Below are positions 18,763 through 26,428 of a DNA stretch of 41,889 bases, one piece after another. The translations under genes were made by a program, and so were the position numbers. This DNA comes from Caulobacter sp. Its GTDB lineage: Bacteria; Pseudomonadota; Alphaproteobacteria; Caulobacterales; Caulobacteraceae. The stretch is from NCBI GenBank assembly GCA_017744495.1, contig JAGIBE010000155.1, positions 28,336-70,224 of the forward strand, read 5' to 3'. Position 1 is the first letter of the stretch, and each line of letters starts with the position of its first letter. The notes beneath the pieces are model-generated. The model had not been told where the DNA came from. It ran no database searches and saw nothing but the letters and a program-made list of their open reading frames with translations.

Positions 18763-19191
18763 ATGAAGGTTTCCAGCACGGGGAGCGCGGGCGCGGTTGG
18801 CGCGTCGCGGGCCAAACCGGCGGGCGGCGGATCGGGGTTTTCCCTACCCACGGTGGGCGGCGCCAGCGCCGCGTCCGGGGTCGCCCAGGCGGGCGGTGTG
18901 GCCGGGGTCGGCTCGCTCGACGCCCTCCTGGCCCTGCAGGCCGACATGGACCCGATGGAGCGCAAGCGGCGCGCGGTGAAGCGGGCCGGCGGTCTGCTCG
19001 ACCTGCTCGACGCCCTGAAGCTGGCCACGCTGGACGGCGAGATCTCGACTGGCACGCTGTCGCGACTCAAGAGCGCCGTGCGCGAGCACCGCGAAGCGAC
19101 CGACGACCCCAAGCTGGAAGCCATCCTCAACGAAATCGAGACCCGCGCGGCCGTGGAGGCCGCCAAGCTTGAACAGGCTCGGCTGGGCTGA
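18763..19191 (+). CDS. fliX: Flagellar assembly regulator FliX
   Basis: A 142-residue protein that matches FliX of Caulobacter in length and layout: a low-complexity Gly/Ala/Ser N-terminus, then DALLALQADMDPMERKRRAVKRAGGLLDLLDALKLATLDGEIS and a helical C-terminus ending KLEQARLG. FliX links completion of the early flagellar structure to activity of the sigma-54 activator FlbD. It diverges from flgI, the known arrangement. The start is an ATG with GGAG somewhat far upstream. FlbD is not in the window. Confidence 0.93.
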   Translation: MKVSSTGSAGAVGASRAKPAGGGSGFSLPTVGGASAASGVAQAGGVAGVGSLDALLALQADMDPMERKRRAVKRAGGLLDLLDALKLATLDGEISTGTLSRLKSAVREHREATDDPKLEAILNEIETRAAVEAAKLEQARLG

Positions 19192-19216
19192 GAAGCATCA
19201 ATGAAACCGTATCTTA

Positions 19217-19231
19217 AAGAACACGGTTCTT
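19217..19231. promoter_or_regulatory. AAGAAC-N3-GTTCTT dyad upstream of dksA
   Basis: A perfect 15-bp inverted repeat with three central bases, located between fliX and the dksA promoter. It shares the GAAC-N3-GTTC core with the sites at 10158 and 25387. It could be an operator; no binding protein is known to me. Confidence 0.4.
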
Positions 19232-19294
19232 CGAATATCCCCAGGTTCACGACATCCGTGCACGGCGCTGAACACGCCGCTCACGCGACGTTCA

Positions 19295-19322
19295 TTGAAC
19301 CCGGCTATCGTTTTGGTATAAG
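19295..19322 (+). promoter_or_regulatory. Candidate dksA promoter
   Basis: TTGAAC (19295-19300) and TATAAG (19317-19322) are spaced by 16 bases, a good match to a housekeeping -35/-10 pair, about 45 bases upstream of the dksA ATG. Recognised by eye only. Confidence 0.5.
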
Positions 19323-19367
19323 CACCCCGCCTGATCTGGGCGGAGTTCATCGGGGCGTGAGGCGTTA

Positions 19368-19796
19368 ATGCAAACGGCCACTGTTCTTAAGGTACCAGAC
19401 TCGTATCGTCCTTCGGATGACGAGCCTTTCATGAACGAGCGTCAGCTTGAGTATTTCAAGCAGAAGCTCCTGGCTTGGAAAGAAGAGATCCTCCGCGAAT
19501 CTCGCGAAACGGTTTCCCACCTGCAAGCTGAAACTGAAAACCATGCCGACCTCGCCGATCGCGCGTCGTCGGAAACTGATCGGGCGCTGGAACTTCGCAC
19601 CCGGGATCGCCAGAGAAAACTCATCTCGAAGATCGACCAGGCGTTGCGCCGAGTCGAGGACGGTTCCTACGGCTACTGCGAGGAAACCGGCGAACCGATC
19701 GGTTTGGCTCGACTGGACGCGCGGCCCACCGCGACGCTCAGCCTGGAAGCCCAGGAACGCCACGAGCGTCGGGAACGGGTTCACCGTGACGACTGA
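19368..19796 (+). CDS. dksA: RNA polymerase-binding transcription factor DksA
   Basis: A 142-residue protein that binds the RNA polymerase secondary channel and works with ppGpp in the stringent response. The central coiled coil (about residues 25-90) includes ETENHADLADRASSETDRALELRTRDR, with the acidic tip residues conserved. The C-terminal zinc-finger region reads YGYCEETGEPIGLARLDARPTATLSLEAQERHERR and keeps only one cysteine of the usual four, the form I expect in alphaproteobacteria. The start was chosen at the ATG after GAGG; an internal ATG (MNERQ) is possible. Followed by a strong hairpin terminator. Confidence 0.95.
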   Translation: MQTATVLKVPDSYRPSDDEPFMNERQLEYFKQKLLAWKEEILRESRETVSHLQAETENHADLADRASSETDRALELRTRDRQRKLISKIDQALRRVEDGSYGYCEETGEPIGLARLDARPTATLSLEAQERHERRERVHRDD

Positions 19797-19826
19797 GGTT
19801 TAGGCCTCGACTGAATGTGTTTCGAA

Positions 19827-19862
19827 CGGCCTCGCCTCCTCGGGCGAGGCCGTTTGTCGTTT
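19827..19862 (+). terminator. Rho-independent terminator of dksA
   Basis: A 10-bp perfect stem (CGGCCTCGCC pairing with GGCGAGGCCG) with a six-base loop is followed by TTTGTCGTTT. It begins about 30 bases after the dksA stop codon. Confidence 0.85.
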
Positions 19863-19868
19863 GCTGAT

Positions 19869-19886
19869 CCCCTTTCCCGCAAGGGG
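19869..19886. terminator. Hairpin between convergent genes, possible minus-strand terminator
   Basis: CCCCTT and AAGGGG enclose a six-base loop, just beyond the stop codon of the minus-strand PPOX gene. The stem is short and has no T-run, so termination is only possible, not shown. Confidence 0.35.
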
Positions 19887-19894
19887 AGACGGAC

Positions 19895-20521
19895 TTACCA
19901 AAGGCTCGCCGCGGCGCGCTCAGGCCAGGCCCTGTCGTATTCCGCCCCGCCGACCGTCTCGCCGCTCATCGCCGCCAACATCGCGCCGGGCGTGGGCAGG
20001 GATCGGGGATCGACCTGAGCTTCCGGTTTCCACAGGCCCGACCGCACGATCGCCCGGGCGCACTGGAAGTAGGCCTCGACCACGGTGACCACTAGGCAGG
20101 TGCGCGGCGCCTTGCCGTCGACGGCGAAGCTGGCCAGCAGCTCGGGATCGGCGCTGATCACCGCTCGTCCGTTGACGCGGAAGGTCGTGCCCGAGCCGGG
20201 GATCAGGAACATCAGCGCCACGCGCGGGTCGCGGACCACGTTGCGCAGGCCGTCGATGCGGTTGTTGCCCCGCCGGTCGGGCAGGATCAGCGTCCGCTCG
20301 TCATGGATGCGGACGAAGCCGGGCTGGTCGCCGCGCGGGCTGCAGTCCAGCCCTTCGGGACCGACGGTGGCCAGGGCCAGGAACGGTGAGGCCTCGATCA
20401 GGGCGCGATAGTGTGGGGTGATGCGGTCGGCGACCTTGACGGTCGAGGCCGGGACCGGGGCCGGCGTGTATAGCGCTTCGAGCGCCTCGAGGCTGTCGAC
20501 GACGTGATCGATGGCGGACAT
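19895..20521 (-). CDS. FMN-dependent PPOX-type (pyridoxamine phosphate oxidase-like) flavoprotein
   Basis: A 208-residue protein with a split-barrel flavin fold: ALIEASPFLALATVGPEGLDCSPRGD, then DERTLILPDRRGNNRIDGLRNVVRDPRVALMFLIPG and TFRVNGRAVIS, which are characteristic blocks of the PPOX FMN-binding group with the DRRGNNR segment. These proteins often reduce flavins or F420-like substrates; the specific substrate is unknown. ATG start at MSAIDHVVDS. It converges on dksA and is followed upstream by a separate response regulator gene in the same direction, about 50 bases away. Confidence 0.85.
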   Translation of the reverse strand: MSAIDHVVDSLEALEALYTPAPVPASTVKVADRITPHYRALIEASPFLALATVGPEGLDCSPRGDQPGFVRIHDERTLILPDRRGNNRIDGLRNVVRDPRVALMFLIPGSGTTFRVNGRAVISADPELLASFAVDGKAPRTCLVVTVVEAYFQCARAIVRSGLWKPEAQVDPRSLPTPGAMLAAMSGETVGGAEYDRAWPERAAASLW

Positions 20522-20571
20522 GCGCGGCTCCCTTGAGGGCCGCCAGCATAGCCGGTGTCTCGAGGCGTCGC

Positions 20572-20928
20572 CTAGCAGGCGCCGGCCTGGACCATCGCGC
20601 AGGCCTCGGCGAGGCGGTGGGGCGAGATCGGCTTGTCGACCACGGCGCGCGTGCGGGCGCCCAGCTGGTCGGCGTTGCCGGTGACATAGACCACGGGGAT
20701 GGGGCCCAGCCGAGCGAGGATGGCGGTGACCGCCTCGACGCCGGTGCCGCCCACGATGCGATAGTCGGCGGTGATCAGATCGGGCGGATGCCTGAGGGCG
20801 CAGTCCAGCGCTTCCTGGGGGCTTTCCGCGATATCGAAGCTGTCGAACCCCTGCTCGGCGAGCAAAGACTCCACTTCCATCGCGATGAGGATTTCATCCT
20901 CGATGATCAAAGCATGTCTGTGGGACAT
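20572..20928 (-). CDS. Single-domain response regulator (receiver only)
   Basis: A 118-residue receiver with no output domain. The acidic pair is in LIIEDEILIAMEVE, the phospho-acceptor Asp is in LITADYRIVGGTG, the Thr is in VVYVTGNAD and the Lys is in VDKPIS. Such stand-alone receivers relay phosphate or bind a partner. The start is the ATG at MSHRHALI; a GTG two codons upstream is an alternative. No cognate kinase is adjacent; the hybrid kinase at 7670 is 11 kb away. Upstream is a 300-bp gap with no gene. Confidence 0.88.
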   Translation of the reverse strand: MSHRHALIIEDEILIAMEVESLLAEQGFDSFDIAESPQEALDCALRHPPDLITADYRIVGGTGVEAVTAILARLGPIPVVYVTGNADQLGARTRAVVDKPISPHRLAEACAMVQAGAC

Positions 20929-20934
20929 GTGCAC

Positions 20935-21247
20935 TGCACGCCACCGCTTTTCAAAATCGTCCCTTGCCGTAGTAGAAGCCTATGATTCTCTTCTGCGCTA
21001 ACGGTTTTTACGGCTCAGCTTGACTAAAGTGTCGCAGGTCGCTGTTGCGTCTTGTTCTCAACGTGCAAGTTCTTCCAGGTCTTGTGTGTGATCACAAAGC
21101 CGGGCCCAGAGTCTTGTTTGTGGCGCGTAAAGTCGGGGATTCACCTTACTTTATAAAACAAAGTCCGCCGAGCATCGGTCTCTTGCCTCCCGCTGGGTGA
21201 TTTGCGCTATGCAGGCCAAAACGAAAGTCCGCAGGAGCGCCTCCGTC
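20935..21247. other. 313-bp intergenic region without a recognised gene
   Basis: This gap between a minus-strand receiver and a plus-strand crotonase is less GC-rich than its surroundings. It contains a TGTGATCACA palindrome at 21087-21096, a TTGACT near 21020 and a TATAAAAC stretch near 21152. These are compatible with divergent promoters. I saw no convincing small gene, RNA or terminator. Confidence 0.4.
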
Positions 21248-22072
21248 ATGTCGCAAGACACCCCCCCAAATTCCTCGCCCCTGATCCTGACCGAGAAGCG
21301 CGGCCATGTCGCGATCCTCACCCTCAACCGTCCCGAGGCGCTGAACGCCTTGGGCGCGCCCGGCGACGGCGACCAGGTGGCGGCGGCCTGCGAGGCGATC
21401 AACGACGACCAGGACATCCGCTGCGTGATCCTGACCGGCGCGGGCCGGGCCTTCTCGGCCGGCGGCGACGTCAAGGCGATGAAGGCGCGGGAAGGGGCGT
21501 TCGGCGGCAACGGCGTCAAGGTCCGCGACGGCTATCGCAAGAACATTCACCGCGTCGTCCGGGCCATCTACGGCCTGGAGGTCCCGTCGATCGCGGCGGT
21601 CAACGGCGCGGCCATCGGCCTGGGCTGCGACGTGGCCTGTATGACCGACATCCGCATCGCCGCCGACACCGCCAAGTTCGGGGTGACCTTCCTGAAACTG
21701 GGTCTGATACCCGGCGACGGCGGCGCGTGGCTGATGCCGCGCACCATTGGCATGAGCCGCGCGGCCGAGCTCCTGTTCACTGGAGACGTCATCGACGCGG
21801 CCAAGGCGGAACAGTGGGGACTGGTCAGCAGCGTGGTCCCCGCCGACGTGCTGATGGGCGAGGCCATGGCTTTGGCCGAGCGCATCGCGGTCCAGCCGCC
21901 GCACGCCCTGCGCATGGCCAAGAGCCTGCTCAAGCACGGCCAGACCGCCAGCTACGACACCCTGATGGAGATGAGCGCCGCCGCTCAGGCCATCGCCCAC
22001 CACACCGAGGATCACATGGAGGGCGTCGAGGCCATCCTCGAAAAGCGCGCTCCCGTGTTCAAGGGCGCTTGA
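21248..22072 (+). CDS. Crotonase/enoyl-CoA hydratase family protein
   Basis: A 274-residue crotonase-fold protein. Oxyanion-hole segments are GRAFSAGGDVKAM and VNGAAIGLGCDVACMTDIRIAADTAKFG, followed by LKLGLIPGDGGAWLMPRTIGM. The two glutamates used by classical enoyl-CoA hydratase are absent: the GGGCE position reads GLGCD and the QPEI position reads VTFL. It may therefore be an isomerase or a hydratase with a different base. The ATG at 21248 was chosen because of AGGAG upstream; an in-frame GTG at 21197 would add 17 residues. It is followed one base later by the next gene, so an operon is likely. Confidence 0.88.
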   Translation: MSQDTPPNSSPLILTEKRGHVAILTLNRPEALNALGAPGDGDQVAAACEAINDDQDIRCVILTGAGRAFSAGGDVKAMKAREGAFGGNGVKVRDGYRKNIHRVVRAIYGLEVPSIAAVNGAAIGLGCDVACMTDIRIAADTAKFGVTFLKLGLIPGDGGAWLMPRTIGMSRAAELLFTGDVIDAAKAEQWGLVSSVVPADVLMGEAMALAERIAVQPPHALRMAKSLLKHGQTASYDTLMEMSAAAQAIAHHTEDHMEGVEAILEKRAPVFKGA

Positions 22073-22073
22073 G

Positions 22074-22724
22074 ATGGGACGGGAAGCCAAGGGCGTCTGG
22101 GGTCAGCTCCGTGACGGCGAGGGGCCGGGCAAGCTGCTGTGGGAACCGCCGAAGCTGGTCTTCCGCGGCGCGGTGGAGGGCAACTTCCAGGGCCATGCGC
22201 TGCGCGACCTGCGTGTCGACGGCGACGACCTGGTGCTGAGCGACGGTACGCGCTTCACCCTGGACGCCGGCCAGGCCGCCAAGTGGCTGCACGCCATCCA
22301 GAATCCGCCCGGTCGGCTGGACAAGCTGGGCGTCAAGCCGGGCCAGACGGTGGTGGTCGAGAATCTCGACGATCCGGAATTCGTGGCCGAGCTGTCGACC
22401 CGCGTCGCACCGATCGAGGCTTACGAGAACATCGACCTGCTGTTCCTGGGCGTCGAGGATCTGGCCGACTTCGACCAGCTGGAGGACCTGGTCGGCGGGC
22501 TTGGCCCCAAGGGCGCGATCTGGGTCGTCGCCCAGAAGGGCAAGGGCGCGCCGCTGAAGGACACCGAGATCCTGGCCGAGGTCCGCGCCCACGGCCTGGT
22601 CGACACCAAGGTCTGCGCCTTCTCCAAGACCCACACCGCCCTGCGGTTCGTGCGACGCAAGGGCGAAGCGCCGGTCAAGGCCGCGCCGGTCGAGGACGAC
22701 GAAGGCTTCGACGACGAGGATTGA
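22074..22724 (+). CDS. DUF3052-like protein
   Basis: A 216-residue soluble protein starting one base after the crotonase stop. The N-terminal third (LLWEPPKLVFRGAVEGNFQG, then LVLSDGTRFTLDAGQAAKWLHAIQNPPGR) precedes a Rossmann-like region (LDKLGVKPGQTVVVENLDDPEF, IDLLFLGVEDLADFDQL, LGPKGAIWVVAQKGKG, HGLVDTKVCAFSKTHTALRFVRRK) resembling DUF3052, with an acidic tail. No catalytic residues were identified. Tight spacing implies co-translation with the crotonase, so a link to acyl-CoA metabolism is possible but unproven. Confidence 0.75.
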   Translation: MGREAKGVWGQLRDGEGPGKLLWEPPKLVFRGAVEGNFQGHALRDLRVDGDDLVLSDGTRFTLDAGQAAKWLHAIQNPPGRLDKLGVKPGQTVVVENLDDPEFVAELSTRVAPIEAYENIDLLFLGVEDLADFDQLEDLVGGLGPKGAIWVVAQKGKGAPLKDTEILAEVRAHGLVDTKVCAFSKTHTALRFVRRKGEAPVKAAPVEDDEGFDDED

Positions 22725-22832
22725 TCCGGTCGGCCTTATCGGGTCTCCGCCCGTGGCGTGCGCGTGATCCACCCGATGGGGGAGTTGGAACGCAAGAGCT
22801 AGGCTGGCAGGGTCTGTCCAAGGTCCAAGCCG

Positions 22833-23849
22833 ATGACCGTTCCGCGCGCGCCCACGACGGCCTTGCGCCTCGCTCCGGCGCCTTTCGCCGCTCGCAGTCT
22901 CATCCTCATCGCGCCCTTGAGCCTTGTTCTGGCCGCCGCGCCCGCCGTCGCCCAGACTAAGGCCTGGACTCCTCCGCCGCCTGACGCCGATCTCAAGGCG
23001 GCGCTGGATAAGGCCGCCGCGAGTTCGCCCGACGCCCTGGTGGCCCTGGCCGACAGCGGCCACGCCGATGCTCAGGCCTATGCCGGCCTGCTGTTCGTCG
23101 TGGGGCGGGGCAAGATCCCGGCCGACCCGCCGCGCGGCTGCGCCTATGCCGCCAAGGCCGCCGAGCAGCGTCCGGACGCCATGCACCTGCGCGCCCGGTG
23201 CCTGCAGTACGGCCTGGCGGGCGGCGCGCCCGACCTCGAAGGGGCCAAGGCCGCCTACGGCCGCGCCATCCAGATGGGCTACGCCAAGTCCAAATGCGGT
23301 CTGGGCCAGATGCTGATGGGCGACACCGCCACGGTCGATCGCGGCGTGTCCCTGTGCAAGGAGGCCGCCCGCACCGGCGACGCCGACGCCCAGCTGGCTC
23401 TCGGCTCGGCCTATCTGACCGGCGCCGTCGTGGCCCGCGACCCGGCCGAGGCGCGCAAGTGGTACGAGATGGCCGCCAAGCAGAACCCGCTGATGGCCGC
23501 GCGCAAGCTGGGCCAACTCTACGCCAGCGGCGAGGGCGGCAAGCAGGACGCCAAGAAGGCGCTGGAGCTGTGGGGCCAGGCCGAGCAGGCCGGCGACCAG
23601 GCGGTCTGCATCCTGGTGGCCGACCAGCTGTTCTCCGACATCACCGGCGGCCGCAAGCCGGGACCGGGCACTTACGCCTTCAAGGGCGGCATACCGATGG
23701 CCGATATCGAAGTCGTCGAGATGTGGTACCAGGCGGCGCTGGAGCGCGACCCCCGGCCCGAGGTGAAGACCCGCTCCGAGTACGCGCTGAAGGTGCTCCA
23801 GAGCTTCAAGACCGCGAACGTCTCGGTGACGAAGAAGAGGACGAAGTAG
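22833..23849 (+). CDS. Exported Sel1-repeat protein
   Basis: A 338-residue protein with a signal peptide cleaved near APAVAQTK (about residue 41). The mature part contains helical repeats of the Sel1 (TPR-like) type: DALVALADSGHADAQAYAGLLFVVGRG, EAARTGDADAQLALGSAYLTG, DPAEARKWYEMAAKQNPLMAARKLGQLYASGEGG and KKALELWGQAEQAGD. Such proteins act as periplasmic or surface scaffolds for partner proteins. Partner unknown. It converges on the monooxygenase gene with only a few bases between stops. Confidence 0.85.
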   Translation: MTVPRAPTTALRLAPAPFAARSLILIAPLSLVLAAAPAVAQTKAWTPPPPDADLKAALDKAAASSPDALVALADSGHADAQAYAGLLFVVGRGKIPADPPRGCAYAAKAAEQRPDAMHLRARCLQYGLAGGAPDLEGAKAAYGRAIQMGYAKSKCGLGQMLMGDTATVDRGVSLCKEAARTGDADAQLALGSAYLTGAVVARDPAEARKWYEMAAKQNPLMAARKLGQLYASGEGGKQDAKKALELWGQAEQAGDQAVCILVADQLFSDITGGRKPGPGTYAFKGGIPMADIEVVEMWYQAALERDPRPEVKTRSEYALKVLQSFKTANVSVTKKRTK

Positions 23850-23854
23850 GGGGC

Positions 23855-25336
23855 TTAAGCCGCCGCCTTCGCCCGCGCCGCCGCCTTTGCCTTGGAGAAT
23901 TCCATCACCCCGTCGTCAACCTTGCCGTAGCGCAAGGCCACCAGGTCCAGGGCGTAGTTCTGATGCACCTTCCACGGCGTTTTGGCGCCTTGCCTGGGCA
24001 GGATGGCCAGGGCGCGCTGGACGTAGCCCGACGAGAAGTCCAGCCACGGCTCGATCTCCAGCTCGCCCTCGGGCAGGCGCGGGGTGCAGATCTGGGCGCC
24101 CGTGCGATCCATGTAGTTCAGCAGCCGGCAGACATATTCGGCCGTCAGGTCGGCCTTCAGGGTCCAGCTGGCGTTGGTGTAGCCGAAGGTCGAGGCCAGG
24201 TTCGGCACGTCGCTGAACATCATGCCCTTGTAGCTGGTGGTCTCGTGCGGGGCGATCTTCCGGCCGTCGATGACCATCTCCATCTCGCCCAGCAGCTGCA
24301 TGCGCAGGCCCGTCGCGGTGACGATGACGTCGGCGTCCAGGGTCTTGCCCGACTTCAGTAGGACGCCCGTCTCTGTGAAGGTCTCGATCTGGTCGGTGAC
24401 AACCGACGAGGCGCCGGTCTTCAGGGAGTCGAACAGGTCGGCGTCCGGCACCAGGCATAGGCGCTGGTCCCAGGGATTGTAGCGCGGCGTGAAGTGGGTC
24501 TCGATGTCGTAGTCAGGGCCGAGATGGTCTCGCACCAGGCCCAGCAGACGCTCCTTGGTCTTCTCGGGCTTCTTGCGGGCGATGTTGAAGAACAGCATCT
24601 GCATCAGCACGTTCTTCCACCGCGTGATGCCGTAGGCCGTCATGGCCGGCATCTTGGCGCGCAGCCAGTTGGCGACGCCGTCCTCGGCCGGGCGCGAGAC
24701 CACATAGGTCGGCGAGCGCTGCAGCATGGTCACGTGGCCGGCGGTCTTGGCCATTTCCGGCACAAGGGTCACGGCCGTGGCGCCCGAGCCGATCACGACC
24801 ACCTTCTTGCCGGCGTAGTCTAGGTTTTCCGGCCAGTGCTGAGGATGGACCAGCTGGCCCTGGAAGCGTTCGACGCCCGGGAAGTCGGGCGTATAGCCGG
24901 CGTCGTAATTGTAGTAGCCGCTGCACATCGACAGGAACCCGCAGGTGACCTTGACGGTCTTGCCCTCATGCTCGGCCTCGACGGTCCAGGTGGCGGTCTC
25001 CGACGACCAGCTGGCGCGCTTGACCTTGTGGCCGTGGCGGATGTTCGGGGTGATGCCGTTCTCGTCGGCGGTCTCGCGCACGTATCTCAAGATCGACGGA
25101 CCGTCGGCGATGGCCTTGGCCTCACGCCACGGCTTGAAGGCGTAGCCCAGGGTGTACATGTCGCTGTCGGACCGGATGCCCGGATAGCGGAACAGGTCCC
25201 AGGTGCCGCCGATGGCGTCGCGCGCCTCGAGGATGGCGTAGGTCTTCTTCGGACAGTCGCGCTTGAGGTGATAGGCCGCGCCGATGCCCGACAGCCCGGC
25301 GCCTACGATCAATACGTCGAAATGCTCGATGGCCAT
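23855..25336 (-). CDS. Flavin-containing Baeyer-Villiger-type monooxygenase
   Basis: A 493-residue FAD/NADPH enzyme. FAD site VGAGLSGIGAA at residues 11-21, GGTWDLFRYPG at 43-53, the Baeyer-Villiger fingerprint FQGQLVHPQHWP at 158-169 (FxGxxxHxxxWP), and the NADPH site VIGSGATA at 181-188. Such enzymes insert oxygen next to a ketone to make esters or lactones, using NADPH. The substrate is unknown. The ATG at MAIEHFDV was chosen because a G-rich ribosome-binding sequence precedes it and the upstream frame only extends through non-coding sequence. A 15-bp dyad lies about 50 bases upstream. Confidence 0.93.
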   Translation of the reverse strand: MAIEHFDVLIVGAGLSGIGAAYHLKRDCPKKTYAILEARDAIGGTWDLFRYPGIRSDSDMYTLGYAFKPWREAKAIADGPSILRYVRETADENGITPNIRHGHKVKRASWSSETATWTVEAEHEGKTVKVTCGFLSMCSGYYNYDAGYTPDFPGVERFQGQLVHPQHWPENLDYAGKKVVVIGSGATAVTLVPEMAKTAGHVTMLQRSPTYVVSRPAEDGVANWLRAKMPAMTAYGITRWKNVLMQMLFFNIARKKPEKTKERLLGLVRDHLGPDYDIETHFTPRYNPWDQRLCLVPDADLFDSLKTGASSVVTDQIETFTETGVLLKSGKTLDADVIVTATGLRMQLLGEMEMVIDGRKIAPHETTSYKGMMFSDVPNLASTFGYTNASWTLKADLTAEYVCRLLNYMDRTGAQICTPRLPEGELEIEPWLDFSSGYVQRALAILPRQGAKTPWKVHQNYALDLVALRYGKVDDGVMEFSKAKAAARAKAAA

Positions 25337-25386
25337 ACCGTTTCCACCCTCGCGCCCGGTCCGGCTCATCCGGACGCTCGTAGTAT

Positions 25387-25401
25387 GTGAACGCTGTTCA
25401 C
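25387..25401. promoter_or_regulatory. GTGAAC-N3-GTTCAC dyad, probable operator of the monooxygenase gene
   Basis: A perfect 15-bp inverted repeat located about 50 bases upstream of the monooxygenase ATG, in the gap shared with the divergent transporter gene. The size and symmetry suit a TetR-type repressor, which often controls such enzymes, but no regulator gene is adjacent. Confidence 0.5.
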
Positions 25402-25534
25402 CAACAAACGACCGTTTAGCCGTTACGTCAACTGCGACATCGAACCTCGGTACGGCGCCGCCGGCTAGCTCGGAGGGGACGGCGCGGCGCTTTTCGTTGC
25501 AAACAGGTGTTCGACCCGCGTATGCGCTCAAGTC

Positions 25535-26428
25535 ATGTCCTTGCGCGACTTCGGCGTGCTGGTCCTGGTCTGCCTGGTCTGGGCCTGCAACAACATCATC
25601 TCCAAGATCGTGGTCGCCCACTGGGGCGTGCCGCCGCTGTTCTACGCGGCGGTGCGGTTCACGATCGTTGCGGCGGTGACCCTGCCTTGGCTGTTGCCCG
25701 CGCCGCGTCCCACCTGGCGGATCGTGGTGGTGGGTCTCTTGATGGGGGCGGGGAACTTCGCTCTGCTGTTCATGGGCTTCAAGACCGCCTCGCCCTCGGC
25801 CTCGGCGGTGGTGATCCAGTTGGGCGTGCCGTTCACGACCCTGCTGTCGATGTTGATGTTGGGCGAGAAGGTGCGCTGGAAGCGGGGCGTGGGCATCGCC
25901 CTGACTCTGACCGGGGCGGTGGTGGTGATGTGGAATCCGCACGGTCTGCAGTTGTCGCCGGGCCTGTGGTTCATCGTCGCCTCGGCCTTCACCGGCTCGC
26001 TGGGCGCGGTGATGATGAAGCAGATCGAGGGCGCGAAGCCGTTACAGTTCCAGGCCTGGGTCGGCGCGACCTCGATCCTGCCCCTGGGGCTGATGAGCCT
26101 GCTGACCGAGCCCGGCGCCTTGGATCTGGCGGGGAAGGCCGGCTGGCCGTTCCTGGCGGCCCTGCTGTTCTCGGCGCTGGTTGTCTCGGTGCTGGGCCAC
26201 ACCGCCTACTACGGCCTGATCGGACGTCATGACGCTAACCTCGTCGCGCCGCTGACCCTGATGACCCCGTTGATGACCATTGGCCTGGGCGTCCTGATCA
26301 CGCACGATCATTTCGACGCCCGGATGGGAATCGGCACGCTGCTCGCGCTAATGGGTGTGCTGATCATCGCCCTGCGGAAGAACCAGGTGATGCCGCTGCT
26401 GATGCTGACGAGGAACCGGTCCCAATGA
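25535..26428 (+). CDS. EamA (DMT) family transporter
   Basis: A 297-residue protein with two tandem EamA domains and about ten membrane helices: an N-terminal helix with VLVLVCLVWACNNIISKIVVAHWG (EamA start), TASPSASAVVIQLGVPFTTLLSML, and a second copy with GAVMMKQIEGAKPLQFQAW, LGHTAYYGLIGRHDANLVAPLTLMTPLMT. DMT proteins export or import amino acids, nucleotides or metabolites; the substrate is unknown. Basic residues close the C-terminus. The stop codon overlaps the next ATG (ATGATG), implying an operon with the amidase. Confidence 0.9.
   Translation: MSLRDFGVLVLVCLVWACNNIISKIVVAHWGVPPLFYAAVRFTIVAAVTLPWLLPAPRPTWRIVVVGLLMGAGNFALLFMGFKTASPSASAVVIQLGVPFTTLLSMLMLGEKVRWKRGVGIALTLTGAVVVMWNPHGLQLSPGLWFIVASAFTGSLGAVMMKQIEGAKPLQFQAWVGATSILPLGLMSLLTEPGALDLAGKAGWPFLAALLFSALVVSVLGHTAYYGLIGRHDANLVAPLTLMTPLMTIGLGVLITHDHFDARMGIGTLLALMGVLIIALRKNQVMPLLMLTRNRSQ

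Noticed and set aside
25337..25942. An N-terminal extension of the monooxygenase of about 200 residues
   Set aside because: It is His/Gln/Arg-rich shadow opposite the transporter gene and the family start MAIEHFDVLIVGAG has its own ribosome-binding site.
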